Shown here: positions 26,287-34,227 of the stretch, piece after piece
Layout: every line of letters begins with the position of its first letter
How positions within the stretch are numbered: position 1 is the first letter of the stretch
Origin: Pedobacter endophyticus
Lineage (GTDB): Bacteria; Bacteroidota; Bacteroidia; Sphingobacteriales; Sphingobacteriaceae
Direction of reading: 5' to 3'
Assembly (NCBI RefSeq): GCF_015679185.1
Contig: NZ_CP064939.1
Span: forward strand, 310,001 to 374,000
Length of the DNA: 64,000 nucleotides
Made by a program: the position numbers and the translations under genes
Notes under the pieces: generated by a model
Seen by the model: only the letters and a program-made list of their open reading frames with translations
Database searches by the model: none
What the model was told of the DNA's origin: nothing

Positions 26287-26895
26287 TCAAATCAAAATAC
26301 TTTCCCCAGCGGAAATAACCGTTTCCTTAGTTATCTCTTTCAGGTTTGAAATACTTCCAAGCTTCTTCGCCTCGCTATATTGAAGAATAAATCGTTCACT
26401 TTCTTTATTTTCATCACCATTAAAAATAACGCCCTTAATTGGGATTTGATATTGCTTCAATAAGTTGATGGATAATAAAGTGTGATTAATGCTGCCCAGG
26501 TAATTCTGAGAGACCAGAATCACTTCAACGGCGAGTTTCTTGATCAAATCGACAATCAAGTCTTTCTCATTTAGCGGAACCATTAATCCCCCTGCACCTT
26601 CAATAATCAAATTGTTACTGGTATTGGGCATTGCAATCTTCGCCATTTCTATTTCAATTCCGTCCAATCGGGCCGATAAATGCGGCGAAAGCGGTTGTGT
26701 CAGTCGGTAAACTTCGGGGTGAATAACCGTTTTTTGATTGCTGATCAGCGATGCAACGGCCAAACTATCGCTTGTTTCCAGATCTCCCGATTGTATGGGC
26801 TTCCAATAATCGGCCTTGAGCTTCTCTGTTAAAATGGCACTAACCAGCGTTTTTCCTATTCCCGTTCCAATTCCCGTAACAAAATATGTAGTCAT
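26287..26895 (-). CDS. bioD: dethiobiotin synthetase
   Basis: ATP-dependent closure of the ureido ring: 7,8-diaminononanoate plus CO2 gives dethiobiotin. The 202-residue protein has the P-loop TGIGTGIGKTLVSAIL at the N-terminus, YWKPIQSGD (substrate Lys), and IEGAGGLMVPLN at about 101-112, all hallmarks of BioD. It follows bioF with a single-base gap, so it is co-transcribed and coupled. No bioA or bioB is in the window. Confidence 0.95.
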   Translation of the reverse strand: MTTYFVTGIGTGIGKTLVSAILTEKLKADYWKPIQSGDLETSDSLAVASLISNQKTVIHPEVYRLTQPLSPHLSARLDGIEIEMAKIAMPNTSNNLIIEGAGGLMVPLNEKDLIVDLIKKLAVEVILVSQNYLGSINHTLLSINLLKQYQIPIKGVIFNGDENKESERFILQYSEAKKLGSISNLKEITKETVISAGESILI

Positions 26896-26896
26896 T

Positions 26897-28018
26897 TTAC
26901 TTAATCTTTTTAAGGTGTTTTACTAGCGATGCGATTTCTTCGTCCGAATTATAGTTATGCAGGCAAATCCTCAAACGCTCTTTGCCAAGCGGAACCGTAG
27001 GGCTCAAAATGGCACGAACATCGAACCCATTTTTTTGCAAATGCCCCGCAACTGCTTTAGTTTCGCTATTCGACGAAAAAACTACTCCCTGAATGGTGCT
27101 GTTGCTCTCCATCAACTGCAGATTATTTTCGTTTGCAAGCTTCTTAAACAAAGCAATTTTTTGATGAATAACTGTTTGGTCGATCTCCGGAAGCAACTGA
27201 TATGCTCCCCAAATTAGCGCAATGTTGTGTAATGGTGCTGCTGTTGTGTAAATAAATGATCTGGCGAAATTGATTAGAAAATTTCTTAGGGTGTTGCTAC
27301 CGAGCACAATAGCCCCGTGCGAACCCAACGCCTTACCGAAAGTTACAACCCTCGCAAAAACACGGTCTGCAAGTCCGAGCTGATTTACAAGGCCCGTTCC
27401 ATGATGACCGAATATGCCTGTTGCGTGTGCCTCATCAACAATGAGGTTTGCATTGTAAGTTTCGCAAAGCGATACAATTTCTGTCAAAGGAGCGCAATCG
27501 CCGTCCATGGAGTATACACTTTCTACTGCCACAAAGATCTTTCCCTTAGCGATTTTTAACTTGCTTTCGAGGCTGCTCAGGTCGTTGTGCTCAAATCGCT
27601 GGCGGTCGGCGTGGCTCATTCTGCATCCGTCGATAATACTTGCGTGAATCAGTTCATCAGTGATAATTGTGTCGCCACGTTGCGGAACCGAAGAAAATAA
27701 ACCCACATTTGCGTCGTAACCAGAATTGAAGATCAACCCCTTCTCTGCGTCGTGAAAATCTGCAATGTAGGCTTCCACTTCTTCAGTAAATGCCGTGTTG
27801 CCGCTTAACAAACGTGAGCCACCCGAGCCATTCGTTGTTCTTCCCAGATCGTTTATTTTGTTTTCTGCAAGTAATCTGAGTTCGTCCGATTTTGCGAAGC
27901 CTAAGTAATCGTTTGAGCAAAAATCGACAGGGGGGAAGTGGGTTGATAACTTTCTAATCGAATGATCTACCCTTCGCTGTTCAAGTTTACGGTCGAGAAA
28001 CTGCTCAATATCGCTCAT
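26897..28018 (-). CDS. bioF: 8-amino-7-oxononanoate synthase
   Basis: PLP-dependent condensation of pimeloyl-thioester and alanine in biotin synthesis. The 373-residue class II aminotransferase-fold protein shows DFCSNDYLGFAKS, GSGGSRLLSGN, the Asp-His motif LIVDEAHATGIFGHHGTGL, and the PLP lysine in VVTFGKALGSHGA at about 230. These are standard for BioF rather than glycine C-acetyltransferase, and pairing with bioD supports it. It starts at the ATG at 28018, just after a hairpin (28034-28060) and an eight-unit hairpin array. Confidence 0.93.
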   Translation of the reverse strand: MSDIEQFLDRKLEQRRVDHSIRKLSTHFPPVDFCSNDYLGFAKSDELRLLAENKINDLGRTTNGSGGSRLLSGNTAFTEEVEAYIADFHDAEKGLIFNSGYDANVGLFSSVPQRGDTIITDELIHASIIDGCRMSHADRQRFEHNDLSSLESKLKIAKGKIFVAVESVYSMDGDCAPLTEIVSLCETYNANLIVDEAHATGIFGHHGTGLVNQLGLADRVFARVVTFGKALGSHGAIVLGSNTLRNFLINFARSFIYTTAAPLHNIALIWGAYQLLPEIDQTVIHQKIALFKKLANENNLQLMESNSTIQGVVFSSNSETKAVAGHLQKNGFDVRAILSPTVPLGKERLRICLHNYNSDEEIASLVKHLKKIK

Positions 28019-28033
28019 CGACCAAAAATAACG

Positions 28034-28060
28034 AAAGCGCTCCGATAATCGGAACGCTTT
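28034..28060. repeat. hairpin upstream of bioF
   Basis: AAAGCG-C-TCCGAT pairs with ATCGGA-A-CGCTTT across one mismatch. It ends 16 bp before the bioF start codon. It does not resemble the known BirA operator (TTGTAAAC..GTTTACAA); function unknown. Confidence 0.55.
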
Positions 28061-28115
28061 CTAAAAATAATCAATAATAAAAATAACCAATTATCGATAA
28101 TCAATTAGCCAAAAA

Positions 28116-28780
28116 GTCATCGGATGAATCTAGCGAGTGTGCAAGGTATTCATCCGATGACTAACAAACTAATAACCAAATATCAGTGACCAATTAGCAA
28201 AAAAGTCATCGGATGAATCTAGCGAGTGTGCCAGGTATTCATCCGATGACTGACAAACTAATAACCAAATATCAATGACCAATTAGCCAAGTAGTAATCG
28301 GATGAATCTAGCGAGTGTGCCAGGTATTCATCCGATGACTAACAAACTAATAACCAAATATCAATAATCAATTAGCAAAATAGTCATCGGATGAATCCAG
28401 CGAGTGTGCCAGGTATTCATCCGATGACTAACAAACTAATAACCAAATATCAATAATCAAATAGCAAAATAGTCATCGGATGAATCTAGCGAGTATGCCA
28501 GGTATTCATCCGATGACTAACAAACTATTAACCAAATATCAGTATTAGCAAAATAGTCATCGGATGAATCTAGCGAGCGTGCCAGGTATTCATCCGATGA
28601 CTAACAAACTAATAACCAAATATCAGTGACCAATTAGCAAAATAGTCATCGGATGAATCTAGCGAGTGTGCCAGGTATTTATCCGATGACTAACAAACTA
28701 ATAACCAAATATCAGTGACCAATTAGCAAAATAGTCATCGGATGACCCTAGCAAGCGTGCCAGGTATTCATCCGATGACT
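28116..28780. repeat. eight-unit tandem array of hairpin repeats
   Basis: Units begin at 28116, 28205, 28294, 28383, 28472, 28556, 28645 and 28734 (period 89 bp, one of 84). Each has arm GTCATCGGATGAAT, an 18-nt loop CTAGCGAGTGTGCCAGGT, the complementary arm ATTCATCCGATGAC and a 43-nt AT-rich linker. Both loop and linker are nearly the same in all units. Copy 3 (left arm), copy 7 (right arm) and copy 8 have single arm changes. It lies between the 3' end of the Spy-like gene and the 5' end of bioF. Confidence 0.95.
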
Positions 28781-28794
28781 GACCAATGAACTTT

Positions 28795-29247
28795 TTATCC
28801 TTGTGCTGGCGGATTAGAAACCACTGGCGTTTTATCTTTTTGATCGCGGTGACGCATTCCTTTTCTCATTCTTTCGCCTTTTTCTCTGGCCTCAGCACGA
28901 AACGCTTCCATTTTGGTTTTCTGTTCAGCTGTTAAAACTGCATCAATTTTTGCTTTCTGCGAATCGATCGCGGCCTTGCGCTCTTTCATCTTGCCCTTCA
29001 TGTCGCCTTTATCAGCAGTTCGCCATGCATCTATCTTCTTTGCGTTATCCAATTCTATTGCATAAATCTTCGATTTTTGGTCTGCTGTTAAACTCAGTTG
29101 TTTTTCCATTCGGGCAGTTACCCTGTCAGCCCTTTGCTCAGCAGTCATTTTTGGCATCTGCCTTCTTACCCGTTTGGTAGTGTCTTGAGCAAATGCGGCA
29201 CTTAAACCCATTACCGCGATTGCTATTGTTAAAATTGCTTTTTTCAT
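28795..29247 (-). CDS. Spy/CpxP-like periplasmic helical protein
   Basis: A 150-residue exported protein; ATG 29247 gives the clean signal peptide MKKAILTIAIAVMGLSAAFAQ. The mature part is highly charged and helical, with two related segments: MTAEQRADRVTARMEKQLSLTADQKSKIYAIE and KIDAVLTAEQKTKMEAFRAE. The LTxxQxxKI pattern resembles the LTxxQ motif of Spy/CpxP (LTXXQ family), ATP-independent periplasmic chaperones of envelope stress. Similar small proteins are common in Pedobacter and function is otherwise unknown. It is monocistronic. Confidence 0.7.
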   Translation of the reverse strand: MKKAILTIAIAVMGLSAAFAQDTTKRVRRQMPKMTAEQRADRVTARMEKQLSLTADQKSKIYAIELDNAKKIDAWRTADKGDMKGKMKERKAAIDSQKAKIDAVLTAEQKTKMEAFRAEAREKGERMRKGMRHRDQKDKTPVVSNPPAQG

Positions 29248-29323
29248 GTCTATATGTTTATGTGTTTTGTTTAATAGATATGAAAAGCGCAAAAGAGTTT
29301 AATGGCGAGTTGTTAAATAAATG

Positions 29324-30100
29324 TTAATTCTTATTTAACTGGGAAATCGATTTCTGCATTTGCGACATCATTTGGGTTAGCGTTTCAATTGTTGGGTCGG
29401 GAGTAGGTTCCGGTAACGATGTAGAAATGTAGGCCTTTGCTTTCCAGATTTCTAATATATCATCTGCACTGATCGTGTATGGATCGTAAACTTTATTATC
29501 AGAAATGAGCTTTAAATCTTTGTTTTCCCTGAAACGATTACCCGCACGCTTATACACAACGCCCTCGTTTTTACTGATGACAACGTATGTTTCCCCGGTT
29601 TTAATCTCATTCCAGTTATCGAGGTATTCACCTATAATAATACTACCCGGCTGAACCGGAAGCATACTATCGCCCATAATTTCGAAGGCCCTGAAAGTGC
29701 CTTGCCTCAAAGCGGGCAGGGGCAACTGAAATTTCGGAAGGTCGCTGATATACTCCGGGTCAGCGTAACCATTAAGGTAACCGGCACTGGCCTTAACCGG
29801 AACCAATTCTATATTTTCCTGATCGTCTTTATCAACCGAAATGCTGAGCACCCTTAAGTTAGATCCAGAGCTTTTCGGCTTCGGTTTCCAACTGTCAGAT
29901 ATCTTTTCATTGATGAATTCATCGATCGTTAAGTCAAAATATTCAGCTATTTTTTTTAGTAATTCATATTTAGGCTCCGCACGATCTTCTTCGTAAGCAC
30001 CAATCAGCGAGCGCTTGATTTCCATAATATCGGCGAAATTCTGCTGTGTGTGGCCTTTTTTCTTTCTGAGATACTTTAAATTATTTGAAATATTTGACAT
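29324..30100 (-). CDS. XRE-family regulator with LexA-like S24 peptidase domain
   Basis: A 258-residue self-cleaving type repressor. The N-terminal helix-turn-helix (about 5-60: LKYLRKKKGHTQQNFADIMEIKRSLIGAYEEDRAEP) is followed by an S24 domain. A cleavage-type Ala106-Gly107 lies in VKASAGYLNGY, catalytic Ser145 in IMGDSMLPV, and Lys184 in GVVYKRAGN. This is the plan of phage CI and LexA-like repressors, so it probably responds to DNA damage through RecA. It is divergent from a GIY-YIG-like gene across a 133-bp region with three TTAGTAAT half-sites, and so is probably autoregulated. Confidence 0.9.
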   Translation of the reverse strand: MSNISNNLKYLRKKKGHTQQNFADIMEIKRSLIGAYEEDRAEPKYELLKKIAEYFDLTIDEFINEKISDSWKPKPKSSGSNLRVLSISVDKDDQENIELVPVKASAGYLNGYADPEYISDLPKFQLPLPALRQGTFRAFEIMGDSMLPVQPGSIIIGEYLDNWNEIKTGETYVVISKNEGVVYKRAGNRFRENKDLKLISDNKVYDPYTISADDILEIWKAKAYISTSLPEPTPDPTIETLTQMMSQMQKSISQLNKN

Positions 30101-30126
30101 AAAAATAAATTTTATAATAAGTTTGT

Positions 30127-30171
30127 AATTACTAAAATAATTAGTAATTTTATGCTCATAAAGTTAGTAAT
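30127..30171. promoter_or_regulatory. operator candidate of the XRE-S24 regulator
   Basis: AATTACTAA (30127-30135), five bases and TTAGTAATT (30141-30149) form a perfect 9-bp inverted repeat. A third half-site TTAGTAAT is at 30164-30171. They lie between the divergent regulator and GIY-YIG genes. The same layout, ATTACTAA-N5-TTAGTAAT with one change, covers the DUF763 start at 53731-53752. Confidence 0.65.
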
Positions 30172-30233
30172 ATTATTTTGAATTGCAAGAAGCTATACTA
30201 AATAGTTTAGTTTTAATTTTTGAACCCATTATT

Positions 30234-30584
30234 ATGAAAAAGTTTGTTTACATCGTTACCGACAGAAATCGCACCAGCATGCATGTAGGCATGAGCTCTG
30301 ATTTAATTAAAACACTGGATTTTTATAAGCAGATGCCGAACTTATTTTTTGATAGTGGGAAACAACTTACCCGTTTGGTGTACTTTGAAGAATTTAAAAC
30401 AGAAGCACAGGCGCTGGTTCGGTTCAAATCGATAAGTCGATTTACAAGGATGCAAAAAGAACGTTTAGTACGGTCTTGCAACCCCGATTGGATTGATTTA
30501 ACCATTGGTTTAGATTTTGAAAACATCCTGCTTCATAGAAACCCAACGAATCAGGTTAAGCTGGCCTTTACGAGTTTGTCTTAA
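30234..30584 (+). CDS. GIY-YIG family protein, probably not catalytic
   Basis: A 116-residue protein with the layout of small single-domain GIY-YIG proteins (UPF0213/YhbQ-like). It reads FVYIVTDRNRTSMHVGMSSDL in place of the usual YxYIxxNxxxxxxYIGxTxDL, and has the C-terminal CNPDWIDL pattern. However the positions expected for the catalytic Arg (LxRRxxEH, here LIKTLDFYK) and Glu (xREKQIKKW, here VRFKSISRF) are not conserved. It may thus bind DNA without cutting it. ATG 30234 in ATTATTATG is preferred to an upstream TTG. The divergent LexA-like gene and shared operator suggest damage-linked expression. Confidence 0.7.
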   Translation: MKKFVYIVTDRNRTSMHVGMSSDLIKTLDFYKQMPNLFFDSGKQLTRLVYFEEFKTEAQALVRFKSISRFTRMQKERLVRSCNPDWIDLTIGLDFENILLHRNPTNQVKLAFTSLS

Positions 30585-30966
30585 TAACTTTAATTTGGTT
30601 AATAAAACTGCTCCTGATGCGAGTTATCGCTCCAGAATATGGCTCATCATAATCCTAAATTTTTTCATAGCAAGTTTATGTTTTAATGGAATGCACGAGG
30701 CTACGCCGTTTATTTCAAGATCTGTTTAATATAAAAGCTAGCTTAAAAAGATGCTGAATCAAGTTCAGCGAGACGACCGTTCATATAAAAAGCACATATG
30801 CCCAAAGGGAAGATGCCATTAGCCGAACTTCTGAGGTTATATTTGAATAATTCTTTTTAGAATGATAGAACGAAGCAATTTAGCATTGAATCTTTTAATA
30901 GTAAATTAATTTCGCAATTCACTAATTCTATTATTCAATAATTAACTCATTCTATCATTTTTACCC
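30585..30966. repeat. spacer ending in an 8-bp-period tract
   Basis: No gene is supported. A short CAAGTTCAGCGAGACGACCG segment at about 30760 resembles the end of the dispersed element at 7460. At 30917, 30925, 30933, 30941, 30949 and 30957 ATT recurs with an exact 8-bp period. The tract ends a few bases from the stop codon of the leftward gene at 30967, like the 7-bp tracts elsewhere. Confidence 0.6.
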
Positions 30967-33900
30967 TTACCAGCCCGGTGCAAAAGTTAAACCGAAAACG
31001 CCACCCTTAACATCCTTTCGTTGAAACGGGAAAGCGTAATAAGGCTCTATCACAAAATAACCAAATATGTTTACCCTTAACGATAAGCCTACGCTCATTG
31101 CCGGAACGCGTTCGTTGGTGGTTTGGTACGACCCGACAACTTCGCCATTTTCATCTTTAACAGGAATCTCCGTATAAGTAGGCTGGTTTTTAAACACAAC
31201 TTTCGTGTCGTTTGTCCATGCAACACCCGCATCAAAGAACAAATTCAAGTCTGAAAACAAAAATTTCGACGGAATTGCCGTCAATTTTTTAGGTCCGGTA
31301 AACGGCAGACGAACTTCAAAATTAAACACAGCAATCTTACTTCCGCTCAGTGAGTTAATATCGAAAGATTGTGATGCCGTATTTGAATTGGTCTTGTAGA
31401 TGGAGTTTACTTCGTAGCCTCTGATCAAGTACGGATAACCGAGATACATCGGGTAGAGGCGATCGGCATCTTTACCTATTCTTAACATATTGTAAGATCT
31501 CACTGCAAGGGTAACCGGTTTCGCCCTCCAATATTTTCTCAAATCGACGGTAGCACCTGCAAAATTGTAAGTTCCAAAATACTTTTCTCCAGCCACGCGA
31601 TACCTAAATCCATCGAGCGGACCAGTGAGGCCGAAAATCGAATTATCGCCAACAAAGCCTGCATTCAATTGATATAAAGTAAATGAATTGAAAGGGATGC
31701 CGTAATCGTTGCTTGCCTGTTCGTTAGACAGTTTACTACGTTCCGAACCGAGGTAATAGCCGTTGGGGCTGTAATAATTGCTGTACCGATCAACGCGATA
31801 GCTGTAATGAGAAAATGCGCCACCAAGTTCAAAGCGATGGATTTTACTGAATGGATAAGCGCCAAATACCTGCACCTGATCTTCGAAAGTTCTGATGATA
31901 TCGGTGCGGTAATTTATTGCATCCGTTGTTGTGTTATTGCTTGTGGGCAGCTGCTCAAAACCGTACGAGCTAAAACCCGAAACGTAAGGAATATGCGAAA
32001 TTGCCGCTCCCCAGTTGATCCTGCTCTTTTGATTGATATAACCCACCAAGCCGCCAAAGTCGTAAATTTCGCCGTTAACCGATAAATTTGCAATAATTTG
32101 GTTCGTGCCCAAAATATCACTGAACATGCCAACAATGCCTCCCGAAACACCTGTTCCGAAACGACTTGAAGATACACCCACGCCGCTATTGGCCAGATAA
32201 TCTAGCCTGAACTTAGGTTTATATTGGACAGTCTTCATCGAATCGGCTACAATTTTTTCGAAACGATCGAAATTTCTTAGGTTTGAGTTGATAATGTTTA
32301 CCCCGAAGTTTTCCATCGGAGGAAGAATTGCCGCGTCGAAATTTTCTTCCTGATTGCCAATGCGCTTGGCCTTAAAACTGTCGAGCTTAGCATTGTACAA
32401 AGTGTATCGTTGATAGCGGTAGTAGCTGTACACAATCTCGTCCGTAGTAGAGACGGATATGGCCGGAGAAAACTCGGTTATTCCACTGATTCCGGTAAAA
32501 TAATCGGTCAATTGATCTACCGTATTATCGGCAAAGTTATATTTATACAGGTTTCTGAATCCATCTCTGTTTGATAAGAAGTAAACGTTCTTACTATCCG
32601 ACGAAAACTGGGCATTTAAATTGTTTGCTCCCGGAAACACATCTAAATTCGTAACCGTTTTGGCTGCAATATCGTAAACGGCCAAATTTATCGGCAAAAC
32701 AGCATTTGTGGTTTGCGCCTGTATCGCAGCTCTGTCTGATGAGAATACCAGTTTTTTCCCATCAGGAGAATAATTCGGTGCATAATCAGAGTAAATGTCG
32801 TTGGTAATTTGAGTAACTGTTTTTGTATCAAGATTGTAAGAAAAAATGTCGCTTTGCCCTTCAACCATGCCCGAAAAAGCAATGTCTTTTCCGTTTGGCG
32901 CCCAGGTCAGGTTCCCAAATTGCGCTACCTGATCCATAGCGGTTTGAGAAACGGTTGCTCCGCTAGCTACATCAATAATCATCATCTGATTTCTGCCATG
33001 ACTAAAAATACTAAATGCAAACTGTTTGCTATCGGGCGACCATGCACCGGCAGATTCAATGAAATTGAAATCGTCTATATGCCCGTTTGAAATCTGACTG
33101 CTGAGCTTCCGGATAATTCGACCGGTTTTCGCATCGGCCAGAAATAAATCAATTCCGAAGAGGTCTTTTTCAGACATAAAGGCCAAATATTTACCATCGG
33201 GGCTTAATGCCGGGGCAACATTCATATTTCCGGCGTTTTTATTATCGATAATTTTTGTTCCCGTAATCTTAATTTGCGAACTATCTGCCTTCAACATTGG
33301 TTTATAATGCGCATCAATGGCATTTTTCCATAAGCCGGATAAAGTTTTGTCATCATAACCAAATGTATAACGAATGGCATTTTCATAACCATATTTTGCA
33401 GTATTTTTAAACAAGGGAACAATAGTGGTATCGCCATATTGCGAGCCAATGTAGGTCCAGAATGCTTGTCCGTAACGGTAGGGGAAATACTTATTTGAGT
33501 TTGTTAAGTCTTTGAGCGATGGAATATCGCGATTAAGCATCGCATCTCTCATCCACATTGATGTAAATGCGTCTTTTTTACCGATTGATAAATACTCTGC
33601 CATGCCCTCAACCATCCAGAGTGGCGTTTGGCCTACATTTTCGAGGCTAATGGAGTCTTTTTCGAGCAGGGTGTGATATTGAAAGGCATGCACCAGCTCG
33701 TGGCCCAAAACATGCCGTGTTTGGCTGTTCAATTCCATTACCGGCATAATAACCCTGTTTTTTAGGGCCTCGGTAACACCGCCTGTTCCAATTCCTATTT
33801 CGCCATTTAAAACTGTAGTTTGCTGAAAATCGGGGTGGTTATTGTACAGGATTAATGGATTTTTCGTTACAAACGTATCCCTGAAAACCTCCTGATGCAT

Positions 33901-34119
33901 TTTATACCAGGTTTCAGCATCTTGCGAGAATCTTTTAAGCAGGTTTTCGTTTTTTAGGTAATAGTAAATTTCAAAGTGCGGAGTTTGGAGCACCTTAAAG
34001 TCAAGCTTTTTATATCTTACCTTGTTCTGCCCGAAGTACTGCGCCTGGGCCGAAAAAGAAATCATAAACAAAAGCAGCATAGGGAAATATCGCTTCAAAA
34101 TAGTAGAGCTTATTTTCAT
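30967..34119 (-). CDS. metalloprotease-like / TolB propeller / outer-membrane barrel fusion
   Basis: A 1050-residue exported protein; ATG 34119 gives MKISSTILKRYFPMLLLFMISFSAQAQ. Residues about 40-290 form a peptidase MA-like (gluzincin) domain with HELVH at 140-144 and the downstream WMVEGMAEYLS glutamate, so it may be an active zinc protease. From about 300 to 620 come WD40/TolB-like propeller repeats (APALSPDGKYLAFMSEKD, PNYSPDGKKLVFSSDR). The final about 380 residues look like an Omp85/BamA-type barrel (AYPFSKIHRFELGG, LRVNIFGYFVIEPYYAFPF). It is probably outer-membrane anchored. Substrate unknown. It lies 88 bp downstream of PBP1A, so co-transcription is possible. Confidence 0.82.
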   Translation of the reverse strand: MKISSTILKRYFPMLLLFMISFSAQAQYFGQNKVRYKKLDFKVLQTPHFEIYYYLKNENLLKRFSQDAETWYKMHQEVFRDTFVTKNPLILYNNHPDFQQTTVLNGEIGIGTGGVTEALKNRVIMPVMELNSQTRHVLGHELVHAFQYHTLLEKDSISLENVGQTPLWMVEGMAEYLSIGKKDAFTSMWMRDAMLNRDIPSLKDLTNSNKYFPYRYGQAFWTYIGSQYGDTTIVPLFKNTAKYGYENAIRYTFGYDDKTLSGLWKNAIDAHYKPMLKADSSQIKITGTKIIDNKNAGNMNVAPALSPDGKYLAFMSEKDLFGIDLFLADAKTGRIIRKLSSQISNGHIDDFNFIESAGAWSPDSKQFAFSIFSHGRNQMMIIDVASGATVSQTAMDQVAQFGNLTWAPNGKDIAFSGMVEGQSDIFSYNLDTKTVTQITNDIYSDYAPNYSPDGKKLVFSSDRAAIQAQTTNAVLPINLAVYDIAAKTVTNLDVFPGANNLNAQFSSDSKNVYFLSNRDGFRNLYKYNFADNTVDQLTDYFTGISGITEFSPAISVSTTDEIVYSYYRYQRYTLYNAKLDSFKAKRIGNQEENFDAAILPPMENFGVNIINSNLRNFDRFEKIVADSMKTVQYKPKFRLDYLANSGVGVSSSRFGTGVSGGIVGMFSDILGTNQIIANLSVNGEIYDFGGLVGYINQKSRINWGAAISHIPYVSGFSSYGFEQLPTSNNTTTDAINYRTDIIRTFEDQVQVFGAYPFSKIHRFELGGAFSHYSYRVDRYSNYYSPNGYYLGSERSKLSNEQASNDYGIPFNSFTLYQLNAGFVGDNSIFGLTGPLDGFRYRVAGEKYFGTYNFAGATVDLRKYWRAKPVTLAVRSYNMLRIGKDADRLYPMYLGYPYLIRGYEVNSIYKTNSNTASQSFDINSLSGSKIAVFNFEVRLPFTGPKKLTAIPSKFLFSDLNLFFDAGVAWTNDTKVVFKNQPTYTEIPVKDENGEVVGSYQTTNERVPAMSVGLSLRVNIFGYFVIEPYYAFPFQRKDVKGGVFGLTFAPGW

Positions 34120-34227
34120 ATAGGTTGTTTTAGTGTGCAATAAAATCTATCAAAGTACAGGAAATAAAAATAGCGAATGTTTAGTTCATTATCAGGAATT
34201 TAACATTTAATATAAACCAGTGTGAGC

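Noticed and set aside
28034..28060. Hairpin upstream of bioF as biotin operator
   Set aside because: Sequence does not match the BirA operator; kept only as an unexplained hairpin.
28116..28780. CRISPR-like appearance of the regular hairpin array
   Set aside because: The intervals between hairpins are almost the same sequence in all units, unlike CRISPR spacers, the arms form long hairpins with fixed loops, and there are no cas genes.
30517..30729. 70-codon plus-strand frame after the GIY-YIG gene
   Set aside because: It overlaps the GIY-YIG coding end in another frame and lacks a signal of selection.
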